From assembly GCA_017465475.1 (NCBI GenBank), contig JAFTWC010000050.1, forward strand, positions 1-64,000: DNA of 64,000 nt, given 5' to 3'. Below, in pieces: positions 51,983 to 60,070 of this stretch (position 1 is its first letter; each line of letters starts with the position of its first letter). Both the position numbers and the translations under genes were made by a program. The stretch is from Lachnospiraceae bacterium. Its GTDB lineage: Bacteria; Bacillota; Clostridia; Lachnospirales; Lachnospiraceae. The notes beneath the pieces were generated by a model. It did not search any database. It saw only the letters and a list, made by a program, of their open reading frames with translations, and was not told where the DNA came from.

Positions 51983-52736
51983 GGTACTGGGAATTTCACA
52001 AGGGGCAAGTAAAGACGAAATCAAACGTGCCTACAGACAAAAGGCAAAGGAATATCATCCGGATTTACATCCCAATGACCCACTGGCGGTGGAGAAAATG
52101 AATGAAGTGAATGAAGCCTATGATATGTTAAACAATCCGGAAAAGTATAGAGGACGTCAGCAGTCGGGAGGATACGGTGCAGGCTATGGAGGAAGTCAGG
52201 GCGGTGCCTATGGAACGGGAGGCTATAGTGGTGCATACGGCGGTCAGGGACAAAATTCCGATTACAGAGGACAAGGTCAGAACAGTGGCTGGGGAACAGA
52301 GTTTGACCCGTTTGGGTTCGAAGACTTTTTTCATTTCGGACAACGAAGAGGCGGCGGTCCGGATCGTCCGGTGGCAGAGCCGGGGGACAGCGTGGAATTA
52401 CGCCGTGTTATTGACTTTATTCATGCGGGAAATTATCGGTATGCAAGAAATGAATTAAATGTTATGGTCAGTGGTTTGCGGAATGCCAGATGGTACTACT
52501 TAAGTGCGATTACCGCTTTCGGGTTGGGAGATTATGTACAGGCCACGGAGCATATTGCACGGGCGGTGCAGGCGGAACCGGACAACGCGGTATACGCAAA
52601 GGCAATGCAGGATATCCGAAGCTCGGAGACGGCGTATAATTCCGCCGGGGCGGAATATTCCAGATACGGAGACGGATTCGGCAGATTTTGCAGAACCTGT
52701 TGCGCAATGCAACTGTTCTGTACCTGTTGTTGTTAA
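51963..52736 (+). CDS. J-domain co-chaperone with Cys-rich C-terminus
   Basis: A 257-residue protein. The J domain (about 1-65) has DPYKVLGISQGASKDEIKRA and the HPD tripeptide in YHPDLHPND, needed to stimulate Hsp70. A Gly/Tyr/Gln-rich linker follows (about 65-110), then a helical TPR-like part (about 140-215), and a final 16-residue end with seven Cys (CRTCC, CTCCC). It lacks the zinc domain and client domains of DnaJ. It overlaps the DUF5685 gene by 20 bases; AAAGGAG lies 8-10 bases before its ATG. The partner is probably the Hsp70 encoded next. Confidence 0.88.
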   Translation: MVTDPYKVLGISQGASKDEIKRAYRQKAKEYHPDLHPNDPLAVEKMNEVNEAYDMLNNPEKYRGRQQSGGYGAGYGGSQGGAYGTGGYSGAYGGQGQNSDYRGQGQNSGWGTEFDPFGFEDFFHFGQRRGGGPDRPVAEPGDSVELRRVIDFIHAGNYRYARNELNVMVSGLRNARWYYLSAITAFGLGDYVQATEHIARAVQAEPDNAVYAKAMQDIRSSETAYNSAGAEYSRYGDGFGRFCRTCCAMQLFCTCCC

Positions 52737-52814
52737 AACGGGATATACGTGGTGCTACAAAGTTCGGCAGCAGGTGCGGCTGCGGCGCAATGAAACAATA
52801 AACGGAGGTGTAAG

Positions 52815-54584
52815 ATGGGAAAGGTCATCGGAATTGATTTAGGAACAACAAACAGTTGTGTTTCAGTAGTAGAAAACGGCGCTCCGATAATGGTGCCAAA
52901 CGGTACCGGGAAAATGACCACGCCAAGCGTGGTGGCATTTTCGAAAAACGGAGAGCGTTTGGTTGGAGAGACAGCAAGACGACAGGCAGTAACCAATACG
53001 GATCGTACGATTAGTTCGGTAAAGAGACAAATGGGGACGGATTGGAGTGTCCGCATTGATGGAACGGAATACAAGCCGCAAACAGTTAGTGCTATGATTT
53101 TAATGCAGCTTAAGAAGGATGCGGAAAATTATCTGGGGGAACCGGTGACGGATGCGGTCATTACCGTACCGGCGTATTTTAATGATATTCAGCGACAGGC
53201 TACGAAAGATGCGGGGCGGATTGCAGGGCTAAATGTGCTTCGCATCGTGAATGAGCCGACCGGTGCGGCACTTTCCTACGGATTAAATCACGGAGAAAAT
53301 CAAAAGGTAATGGTGTACGATTTGGGTGGCGGTACCTTTGATGTTTCCATTATCGAAATCGGCGAAGGAGTTATCGAAGTACTGGCAACTTCCGGTGACA
53401 ATCATCTGGGAGGCGATGACTTTGATGAACGGATTGCAAACTGGATGGTAAAGCAGTTTAAGGAAGAGCAGCATTATGATTTGTCCAGGGATTTAGCTGT
53501 TATGCAAAGAGTTAGAGAGGCGGCGGAGCAGGCAAAGAAGGAGTTGTCTTCTGCAGAAACTGCCCATATTGTGCTGCCGTATCTGGTGCAGACCAAGGGA
53601 GAGCCGTTACATCTGGATATGACCTTGTCCAGAACGCAGTTTGAGGAATTGGTGAAGGATTTGGTAGAACGTACAGCGGTTCCGGTACAAAATGCCCTGG
53701 CGGATGCAGGAATCGCAGCATCCGAACTTGGCAGAGTGCTTTTGGTGGGTGGCTCCACCCGAATGCCGGTGGTACAAAAGAAAGTGAGGGAATTAACCGG
53801 AAAAGAACCGTCTCGGAATATTAATCCGGATGAGTGTGTGGCAACAGGTGCTGCGATTTTAGGAAGTACCCTACAGGGGAATGCTTTAATGACAGTGGGA
53901 AACGGAAGTAATTTGTTACTGTTGGATGTGATACCGTTGAGTCTTTCTATTGAAACCGTCGGTGGAGTGGCAACTCGGCTCATAGAACGGAATTCTACCT
54001 TGCCGGTGAAATATTCGAAGGTCTTTACCACGGCCGCTCCGTATCAGAGAGATGTAGAAATTAATGTATTGCAAGGGGAACGTCCGATGGCAAGGGATAA
54101 TAAAACGATCGGTAAATTCCGTTTAAAAGGAATTCGAAAGGCTCCTGCAGGAGTGCCGCAAATCGAAGTAACCTTTGATATTGATACCAATGGTATTTTA
54201 AAGGTGTCCGCAAAGGATTTGGATACCTTAAAAGAGCAGTCCATTACCATTACCGCCGGAGACCGGATGTCGGATGCGGAAATCGAGCAGGCCATCCGGG
54301 ATGCCCGTCAGTATGCCGGCCAGGATAATCTGCGTACGGAGGCACTGGAGGTAATGGGAGATGCACAGCATCTTCTTAACCGGGTACAGCAGGCCTTAAA
54401 GGCTGCGGGAAAGCAGGCAGATAAGGCCAAGAAAAAGCAAATCAAAACAGACAGTGTACAACTTCAGAAGCTTCTGACTAAGATGCGTGTGGATAAAATT
54501 ACGAAGGAAGAAGTGGAAGATTTACGCCGGTGTAAGACACAGCTGGAGATGTCTGCCGGCAGTCTGTTAAACGGCGGGATGTAG
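52815..54584 (+). CDS. Hsp70-family chaperone, second DnaK-like protein
   Basis: A 589-residue Hsp70. It has [30 protein letters not shown] and [14 protein letters not shown] in the ATPase domain, a substrate-binding domain with [13 protein letters not shown], and a lid shorter than that of housekeeping DnaK. It lacks the usual acidic/Gly-rich C-terminal tail and ends LLNGGM. It is not with grpE or hrcA, so it is probably a specialised paralogue. Its neighbours suggest dedicated partners: the J-domain protein 78 bases upstream and a membrane zinc-ribbon protein 41 bases downstream. CGGAGG precedes the ATG. Confidence 0.9.
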   Translation: MGKVIGIDLGTTNSCVSVVENGAPIMVPNGTGKMTTPSVVAFSKNGERLVGETARRQAVTNTDRTISSVKRQMGTDWSVRIDGTEYKPQTVSAMILMQLKKDAENYLGEPVTDAVITVPAYFNDIQRQATKDAGRIAGLNVLRIVNEPTGAALSYGLNHGENQKVMVYDLGGGTFDVSIIEIGEGVIEVLATSGDNHLGGDDFDERIANWMVKQFKEEQHYDLSRDLAVMQRVREAAEQAKKELSSAETAHIVLPYLVQTKGEPLHLDMTLSRTQFEELVKDLVERTAVPVQNALADAGIAASELGRVLLVGGSTRMPVVQKKVRELTGKEPSRNINPDECVATGAAILGSTLQGNALMTVGNGSNLLLLDVIPLSLSIETVGGVATRLIERNSTLPVKYSKVFTTAAPYQRDVEINVLQGERPMARDNKTIGKFRLKGIRKAPAGVPQIEVTFDIDTNGILKVSAKDLDTLKEQSITITAGDRMSDAEIEQAIRDARQYAGQDNLRTEALEVMGDAQHLLNRVQQALKAAGKQADKAKKKQIKTDSVQLQKLLTKMRVDKITKEEVEDLRRCKTQLEMSAGSLLNGGM

Positions 54585-54625
54585 TACATCATAAAAGGAT
54601 GTATGGTTGGAAGGAGTAAAAGAAA

Positions 54626-55009
54626 ATGAAAAAAATCGGTAACTTTTTTCGGAATTTCATGCAGGGAAGAAACGGAACGGATGATTTGGCAAAGGTTGTG
54701 CTGTGGATAGCGATTGCGTGTTATTTGCTTTCGCTTTTGACAAAGCAACCGGGATTATATATGCTGGGAATCGCGGGAATTGCTTATGCGCTGTATCGAT
54801 GTATGTCAAAGGATATCATGAACCGGAGTGCGGAAAACAGACGGTTTCAGAAGTTTTTAAGCCTACAGAAGCTAAAATGGGAACAGCGTAAAGACTACAA
54901 AATCTTTGCTTGTAAACGGTGCGGCAGAACCATCCGTGTGCCGAAGAAAAAGGGCAAGATAGAAGTAACTTGCCCTACCTGCGGACACAAATCCATTCAC
55001 AGGACATAA
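54626..55009 (+). CDS. Membrane protein with C-terminal zinc ribbon
   Basis: A 127-residue protein. After a basic start come two hydrophobic segments (about residues 22-40 and 45-60), a basic helical stretch and a zinc ribbon with CKRCGRTIRVPKKKGK then CPTCGHKS (about 92-124). It could anchor the Hsp70/J-domain pair at the membrane or present a client, but this rests on position only. GGAAGGAG lies before the ATG. It ends the cassette, and the opposing kinase gene stop is only two bases beyond its own stop, with no terminator between. Confidence 0.8.
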   Translation: MKKIGNFFRNFMQGRNGTDDLAKVVLWIAIACYLLSLLTKQPGLYMLGIAGIAYALYRCMSKDIMNRSAENRRFQKFLSLQKLKWEQRKDYKIFACKRCGRTIRVPKKKGKIEVTCPTCGHKSIHRT

Positions 55010-55011
55010 AA

Positions 55012-56064
55012 CTAATGCAACATGACGGTAAAGCGACAGCCACCGGCCGGAAGGTTTTCTGCGTAGATTTCGCCTCCGGTGTTAAGGAGAATTTGTTTCA
55101 CAAGGGCAAGGCCAAGGCCGTTGCCCTCTTCTTTATGAGAACTGTCGGCCTGATAAAATTTATCGAATAAATGCTTTAGGGCTTCGTCGGGCAGACCGGG
55201 ACCGTTATCGTCGATGGTGAAAGTAATCGTATGTTCCTGTTTTGTAAGCCGGAGCGTGATGAGACCGCACGGAGGGCTGAATTTTACCGCATTTCCGATT
55301 AAATTGTCCCATACGTGATGCAAAAGGCCTTCGTTGCCCAGGTATTCGATACATTCCAGTTCCACATCGAATTCAATTTCCTTTGGTTCCCATGCAGGTT
55401 CCAATGCAACAATGGACTGACGGATTTGTTCATCCAGACGAAAGGTGCTTTGCTTTGTCTGGATGGACCGGTTTTCAATTTTAGAGAGTAATAAAATATT
55501 TCCTACAAGGGAGGAAAGACGTTGGGTATTAAATAATATTTTATCTACATATCGTTCTTGTTCGGCATCCAGAGCTTCACTGCCTTGCAAAAGAGTGGTA
55601 TAACCCTCGATTGCATTAATCGGTGTTTTAAATTCGTGGGAAACATTGGAAACAAAATCGGTTTGCAGGATTTCCGTAGCTGCCAGTTCGTGTACCATCA
55701 GATTGAAACCGGAATAGATTTCCCTGATTTCCTTAGAGGAAGTTTTGGTTTCCAACCGAACGGAAAAGTCGCCGTCTGCCACCTGTTCCATAGCTTTCTG
55801 CAGTTTTTTTATCGGCTCAAAAAATAAGCGGGCTAACAGGCTTGTAACGAAAATACCGATAAGCAGGCTGATTCCCAACAGTGAAAAAACAAGGAATAGG
55901 TTGGAGTCGTACCGAAACAAAAAACGTTCAAATACAGTGGCAAGCCCCAAAGCGATAAAAATACTGAAAATTAACTCCGCGGTAACCAATAGGGTAAGTT
56001 TGACCCGGAGACTCAGTTTGTTTTTCTGATGTCGGATTTGTTCGAAAGCATCTCGTCTTTTCAT
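55012..56064 (-). CDS. HAMP-type sensor histidine kinase
   Basis: A 350-residue kinase with two membrane helices (about 22-45 and 58-80) and little between them, then a HAMP linker and VSHEFKTPINAIEGY with the phospho-acceptor His (near 145). The ATPase domain follows, with DNLIGNAVKFSPP, DNGPGLPDE, FDKFYQADSSH and GNGLGLALVKQI. It overlaps the response regulator gene by 4 bases, so the two are one signalling pair. The short outer loop suggests sensing within the membrane or through a partner. Confidence 0.94.
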   Translation of the reverse strand: MKRRDAFEQIRHQKNKLSLRVKLTLLVTAELIFSIFIALGLATVFERFLFRYDSNLFLVFSLLGISLLIGIFVTSLLARLFFEPIKKLQKAMEQVADGDFSVRLETKTSSKEIREIYSGFNLMVHELAATEILQTDFVSNVSHEFKTPINAIEGYTTLLQGSEALDAEQERYVDKILFNTQRLSSLVGNILLLSKIENRSIQTKQSTFRLDEQIRQSIVALEPAWEPKEIEFDVELECIEYLGNEGLLHHVWDNLIGNAVKFSPPCGLITLRLTKQEHTITFTIDDNGPGLPDEALKHLFDKFYQADSSHKEEGNGLGLALVKQILLNTGGEIYAENLPAGGCRFTVMLH

Positions 56065-56732
56065 AGTTTCACCACCTTATAACCTACACCACGCATGGTG
56101 ACAATTTTAAAATCGGGATTATCCCGAAAACGTTCCCGAAGTCTGCCGATGTGGACATCCACTGTATGTGGATCGCTGTTTGAGTCATATCCCCAAATTT
56201 CATCCATTAGTTGTTGTCTCGTAAAGATACGCCCCGGATAGGAAACCATTTTATACAGTAGCATGAACTCTTTTTGAGGAAGTATAACGGATTCGTTGCC
56301 CGTGTGAACCGAAAGAGAATCGCACTCCAAAAACGTGTTGCCGATGACCTGACGTCGTTCGTTAATCATCTGGGCACGCCGGAGCAAAGCACCGACGCGC
56401 AACACCATTTCATTTACGTTAACCGGCTTTACCATATAGTCGTCACTGCCGGAGAGAAAACCGAGGCGCATGTCGTCAAAGGCATCTTTTGCCGTAATCA
56501 TAAGAACCGGTGTGGTATATCCGGAGTCACGTAATGATCGGACAAATTCGTACCCGTCCATGACCGGCATCATGATATCCGAAATGATTAAATCATAGTA
56601 GTTGTTTTGTATGGCGTCCAAGGCTTCCCGACCGTTGGAAACCCCTTGTACGGTATAGCCGTTTTTTAACAGGACATGGGAAAAAAGCTGGCATAACTCC
56701 CGGTCGTCTTCTGCGATGAGTATTTTTAACAT
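56061..56732 (-). CDS. OmpR-type response regulator
   Basis: A 223-residue regulator. The receiver domain has IAEDDREL and the phospho-acceptor Asp in DLIISDIMMPVMDG (near 51). The winged-helix DNA-binding domain has LPQKEFMLLYKM, GRIFTRQQLMDEIWGYD and TVDVHIGRLRERF. The ATG at 56732 is chosen because AGGAGG lies 6 bases upstream. It follows the CmpB-type membrane gene by 19 bases. It is a candidate for binding the minus-strand half of the repeat array at 57533-57560. Confidence 0.95.
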   Translation of the reverse strand: MLKILIAEDDRELCQLFSHVLLKNGYTVQGVSNGREALDAIQNNYYDLIISDIMMPVMDGYEFVRSLRDSGYTTPVLMITAKDAFDDMRLGFLSGSDDYMVKPVNVNEMVLRVGALLRRAQMINERRQVIGNTFLECDSLSVHTGNESVILPQKEFMLLYKMVSYPGRIFTRQQLMDEIWGYDSNSDPHTVDVHIGRLRERFRDNPDFKIVTMRGVGYKVVKL

Positions 56733-56751
56733 ACATACCTCCTGAGAGAAA

Positions 56752-57483
56752 TTAGTTCTTTTTGCGGTGTTCAAAAGAGTCCCTGATGTCTTTTAAGATA
56801 TCCGGTAGCGGACGGTTGCTATGTAGAGGGCGGAAAAAACGGTATTTTTTTGCACTCGCCGTGTAGGATGTGCGAATTCCTTCTTTGAAGGTCTCATAGC
56901 GAACAATGACATTGTTTTCTTCTGCAAACTTTTTCAGTTTTGCGACAAGCTGTGCTGAGTGCGCGACGTCTATGAAAAAGACGCCGAAGAACATGCCGAT
57001 GAAAAAGGAGAAGGTAAGGTTATGGGATAACCAGATCAGAGCGGTTTTGATAAATGGGTGAATCATAAAGTAATAAACGGCACCTAGAATTGCCCAAATA
57101 GCGGAAAATCGAGGACAGATAATTCCTTGAAGATTCCCCCACTCGTTACTGTAGTCCCAAAGACGTACTTTCAGTATTTTTAGTGCAAAGACACCGGAGA
57201 TATACTCAATTAATGTCATACATGCGGTCATAACGAGAAAAAGAACAGTTTTGTTCCAAAAAGACCGTTCGATCGGAATCATATTTTCCAGAGAAGCAAT
57301 CAGATAAAGTGCGCATAAGCAAAATCCGTACAGGGGAAGATACGGTCCGGTACAAAAGCCCGGATTAATCCATTTTCGCTCCGGATTGGTATAAGATACG
57401 AATCTTCGGAAAAGTACTTCCAACCCCCAACCGATGACAGACCCCATGAAAAATAAGAAAGCCAATTGTAACAACATAGTCAT
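56752..57483 (-). CDS. CmpB-type (ABC_trans_CmpB, DUF1113) membrane protein
   Basis: A 243-residue protein with about six hydrophobic segments. It has GWGLEVLFRRFV, the conserved NPGFCTGPYLPLYGFC in the first loop, LIEYISGVFALKIL and RLWDYSNEWGNLQGIICPRFS. These are marks of the family often annotated as putative ABC transporter permease (CmpB); no ATPase partner is present. The function is unknown. It leads an operon with a response regulator and kinase, so it may be their sensory partner or a self-regulated target. GAAAGGT lies upstream of the ATG. Confidence 0.82.
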   Translation of the reverse strand: MTMLLQLAFLFFMGSVIGWGLEVLFRRFVSYTNPERKWINPGFCTGPYLPLYGFCLCALYLIASLENMIPIERSFWNKTVLFLVMTACMTLIEYISGVFALKILKVRLWDYSNEWGNLQGIICPRFSAIWAILGAVYYFMIHPFIKTALIWLSHNLTFSFFIGMFFGVFFIDVAHSAQLVAKLKKFAEENNVIVRYETFKEGIRTSYTASAKKYRFFRPLHSNRPLPDILKDIRDSFEHRKKN

Positions 57484-57517
57484 TCTACCATACCTTTCGT
57501 AAATAATCCATAAAGAG

Positions 57518-57546
57518 AGTATAAAGTCGATGTATCAATTCAGTAT
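57518..57546 (-). promoter_or_regulatory. Promoter of the CmpB-regulator-kinase operon
   Basis: A good -10 TATACT on the minus strand (57523-57518) and a poor -35 (ATACTG, 57546-57541) 17 bases away. One box of the repeat array overlaps the -35 and another lies between the two elements. Confidence 0.5.
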
Positions 57547-57594
57547 CAACTAAACTTCAACATTTGTTGAAGTTTTAATGAAGTATACTTGAAG
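57533..57594. promoter_or_regulatory. Mirror-symmetric array of six operator boxes
   Basis: On the plus strand TTGAAG, ATGAAG and TTGAAG start at 57567, 57578 and 57589. On the minus strand TTGAAG, TTGATA and TTGATA occupy 57555-57560, 57544-57549 and 57533-57538. Within each half the period is 11 bases, and the halves mirror each other about 57563.5. The two central boxes form a perfect 11-bp inverted repeat with a 2-base gap (57552-57575). Tandem boxes one helical turn apart are typical of OmpR-family binding. Confidence 0.75.
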
Positions 57595-57618
57595 AAAACA
57601 GGCAGGATATGATAGTAT
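57589..57618 (+). promoter_or_regulatory. Promoter of the second OmpR-type system
   Basis: TTGAAG (57589-57594), an 18-base spacer and TAGTAT (57613-57618). The -35 is also the third box of the repeat array. Confidence 0.5.
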
Positions 57619-57696
57619 GATAGACAGAGTTTATGATTATGGGAACATACCGTAAGGAAAGCAGAAGATGGAATGCTTCGGAGAAGGGGCGATTGG

Positions 57697-58374
57697 ATGA
57701 ACAGAGTATTGATTATAGAAGATGATACGGCATTGGGACAGGGAATATGTCTGGCACTGCAAAGTGAAGCGTTGGGAGTAACGGTTTGCAGGACACTTTC
57801 GGAGGCGAAGAAACTGCAAGAAGAGGAATTGTTTGACTTGTTGTTATTGGATGTGAATCTTCCGGACGGAAACGGAATGGAATATTTGACGGAATTGCGG
57901 ACGGGGAGCAGAGTTCCGGTGATTTTATTAACCGCCAATGATTTGGAGACGGACATTGTGGCGGGGCTTGAACTGGGAGCGGACGATTATATTACAAAAC
58001 CTTTTTCTTTGGCGGTGTTGCGGGCAAGAGTAAATACCCAGCTTAGGAAGGCTTCGGAAAGAAAAAGAGATTTTGTAGAAATCGACAGATATCGGTTTGA
58101 TTTCGAGCGGATGGAGTTTTATAAAGGAGAGCAGGAAGTGGTTCTTAGTAAAACAGAGCAGAAGCTTCTTCGAACGTTAGTGGTTAATCGAGGAATTACA
58201 TTAAGAAGAAATGATTTGATTGACCGGATTTGGACGGATGGTGCGGAGTATGTGGACGAAAATGCGCTTTCCGTGGCAGTAAAACGACTGAGGGACAAAT
58301 TGGAGGATACACCGGCGAAACCGAAGTATTTAAAGACGGTATACGGCATCGGATATACGTGGGAGGGAAAATAG
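57697..58374 (+). CDS. OmpR-type response regulator of a BceRS/VncRS-like system
   Basis: A 225-residue regulator. The receiver domain starts NRVLIIEDDTALG and has the phospho-acceptor Asp in LLLLDVNLPDGNG (near 52), LLTAND and DDYITKPFSL. The winged helix has LSKTEQKLLRTLVVN and VAVKRLRDKLE. The ATG at 57697 has AGAAGGGG 7 bases upstream. The kinase gene starts directly after its stop codon, and an ABC/FtsX exporter follows. This order is typical of peptide-antibiotic sensing and detoxification modules. Confidence 0.95.
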   Translation: MNRVLIIEDDTALGQGICLALQSEALGVTVCRTLSEAKKLQEEELFDLLLLDVNLPDGNGMEYLTELRTGSRVPVILLTANDLETDIVAGLELGADDYITKPFSLAVLRARVNTQLRKASERKRDFVEIDRYRFDFERMEFYKGEQEVVLSKTEQKLLRTLVVNRGITLRRNDLIDRIWTDGAEYVDENALSVAVKRLRDKLEDTPAKPKYLKTVYGIGYTWEGK

Positions 58375-59289
58375 ATGCAATATGAAGTTATTTGTATGAT
58401 GGCCTGCGGAGTGACGTTATGTGCCCTTGGGGGGGTGCTGTGGTACCGCCATCGGGAAAAGAAGCTGTTGGAACGGCTGAATGGGATGTTGGATGCAGCT
58501 ATTAACGGCACGTTTTCCAACGATACCTTTGATGAAAGTTTACTGGCGGAAGTGGAAGCGAAATTCGGCCAATATTTATCCACCTCTGCTATTTCTGCAA
58601 AAAATGTATCCAGGGAAAAAGAAGAAATCAAAGAAATGATATCTGATTTATCCCATCAGACAAAAACCCCCCTTACGAATCTTTTGCTGTATACGGAGCT
58701 TTTGGAGGAACAGAAGCTATCCGAGGAAGGGCGTGCCTACGTGGAAATGATTGCGGGACAAATAAAACGTTTGGCGTTTTTGATGGAGTCATTTATAAAA
58801 ACATCCCGATTGGAGACAGGTGTGTTTCAATTTCATAAAAAAGAAACAGAGGTGCACCCGGTTTTAGAAGAGACGGCGCAAGCGTTTAAAAAGCAGGCGG
58901 AAGAGAAGAAAATTGCACTACGGGTGGATGCCGCAGAGGAAAAGGTTACGGCGGTGTTTGATACAAAGTGGACGAAAGAAGCCCTGGGAAACCTTTTGGA
59001 TAATGCCATAAAATATACGCCGGAAGGCGGGCGGGTGACGTTGCGTGCCGATTCTTACGAAATGTTCATAAAAATCGATGTGGAAGATACCGGGATTGGT
59101 ATTCCGGAAGAGGAGAAAAGTAAGGTGTTCGGACGATTTTACCGTTCGGAAGCGGTGGCAGAAGAAGAGGGCATCGGAATCGGACTGTATCTTGTACGAC
59201 AGATTGTATCGGGGCAGGGAGGCTATGTAAAGATTTCCGACGGCAAAGAAGGCGGAACTACGTTTTCCTTATATTTGCCGAAAAACTAA
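58375..59289 (+). CDS. Sensor histidine kinase with minimal N-terminus
   Basis: A 304-residue kinase with one clear N-terminal membrane helix (about 5-23) and no outer sensing domain. It has the box DLSHQTKTPLTNLL (His near 97), GNLLDNAIKYTPEGG, DTGIGIPEE, FGRFYRSE and GIGIGLYLVRQI. A phospho-acceptor box reading HQTKTPL, with little outside the membrane, is common in kinases that read the state of a partner ABC transporter. The transporter genes follow. It shares its junction with the regulator gene (TAG then ATG). Confidence 0.94.
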   Translation: MQYEVICMMACGVTLCALGGVLWYRHREKKLLERLNGMLDAAINGTFSNDTFDESLLAEVEAKFGQYLSTSAISAKNVSREKEEIKEMISDLSHQTKTPLTNLLLYTELLEEQKLSEEGRAYVEMIAGQIKRLAFLMESFIKTSRLETGVFQFHKKETEVHPVLEETAQAFKKQAEEKKIALRVDAAEEKVTAVFDTKWTKEALGNLLDNAIKYTPEGGRVTLRADSYEMFIKIDVEDTGIGIPEEEKSKVFGRFYRSEAVAEEEGIGIGLYLVRQIVSGQGGYVKISDGKEGGTTFSLYLPKN

Positions 59290-59320
59290 GTTTTAAAATC
59301 TTTCAAAACTGATAGATTTC

Positions 59321-59338
59321 GGAAAGAACAAGGAAAGA
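59321..59338 (+). repeat. Direct repeat upstream of the ABC gene
   Basis: GGAAAGA occurs at 59321-59327 and 59332-59338, 11 bases apart, upstream of the exporter genes. It could be a second binding site for the OmpR-type regulator; the match to the TTGAAG boxes is loose. Confidence 0.4.
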
Positions 59339-59348
59339 TTTGTGTGAT

Positions 59349-59382
59349 AAAGTCTGTGTTGTAAATCAATACAGACTTTTTT
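59349..59382 (+). terminator. Hairpin plus T-run just before the ABC gene ribosome site
   Basis: AAAGTCTGT (59349-59357) pairs with ACAGACTTT (59371-59379) over 13 bases, giving six T that run straight into GGAGG of the ribosome site. It may end the regulator-kinase transcript or attenuate the exporter genes. Confidence 0.65.
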
Positions 59383-59393
59383 GGAGGTAGGAT

Positions 59394-60065
59394 ATGGCAA
59401 TATTGGAAACGACAGGCCTAAAAAAATATTACGGAACCGGAGAGACCATGGTACGGGCATTAGACGATGTCAGTTTTTCCGTGGAAAAAGGCGAGTTTGT
59501 GGCAATTGTGGGGACTTCCGGCTCCGGTAAATCCACATTATTACATATGTTAGGCGGATTGGACCGCCCGACGGAAGGAACAGTACGGGTAGACGGCAGG
59601 GAGTTATCAGCACTCAGTGATGAAGAGTTGACGATTTTTCGGCGCAGAAAAATCGGATTTGTGTTTCAAAACTATAATCTTGTTCCGGTGTTAAATGTGT
59701 ATGAAAATATTGTATTACCGATTAAGCTGGACGGAAATAAAGTGGACGAAGAGTACGTGAACCGGGTCATAGATGCATTGGGGCTGGAAGAAAAGCTTCT
59801 GAACCTGCCGAATCAGCTTTCCGGAGGACAGCAGCAGAGAGTGGCCATTGCCAGAGCACTGGCAACAAAACCGGCTATTCTTTTGGCAGATGAGCCTACA
59901 GGAAACTTAGACAGTAAAACGGGCCTTGATGTAATGGGACTTTTAAAAGTGACAGGAGAGCGGTTTGCCCAGACCATGGTTATGATTACCCATAACGAAG
60001 AAATTGCCCAGATGGCCGACCGTATTGTGCGTATTGAGGACGGAAAGATTACGGTCAGGGGGTGA
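59394..60065 (+). CDS. ABC exporter ATP-binding protein (MacB/BceA/LolD type)
   Basis: A 223-residue ATPase. Walker A is GTSGSGKST (near residue 41), the Q-loop VFQNYNLVPVLNVYENI is the form typical of FtsX-type systems, the signature is LSGGQQQR and Walker B is ILLADEPTGNLD. It pairs with the FtsX-type permease downstream, whose start lies 5 bases after this stop. The ATG at 59394 has GGAGG 8 bases upstream. Confidence 0.95.
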   Translation: MAILETTGLKKYYGTGETMVRALDDVSFSVEKGEFVAIVGTSGSGKSTLLHMLGGLDRPTEGTVRVDGRELSALSDEELTIFRRRKIGFVFQNYNLVPVLNVYENIVLPIKLDGNKVDEEYVNRVIDALGLEEKLLNLPNQLSGGQQQRVAIARALATKPAILLADEPTGNLDSKTGLDVMGLLKVTGERFAQTMVMITHNEEIAQMADRIVRIEDGKITVRG

Positions 60066-60070
60066 TTGGG

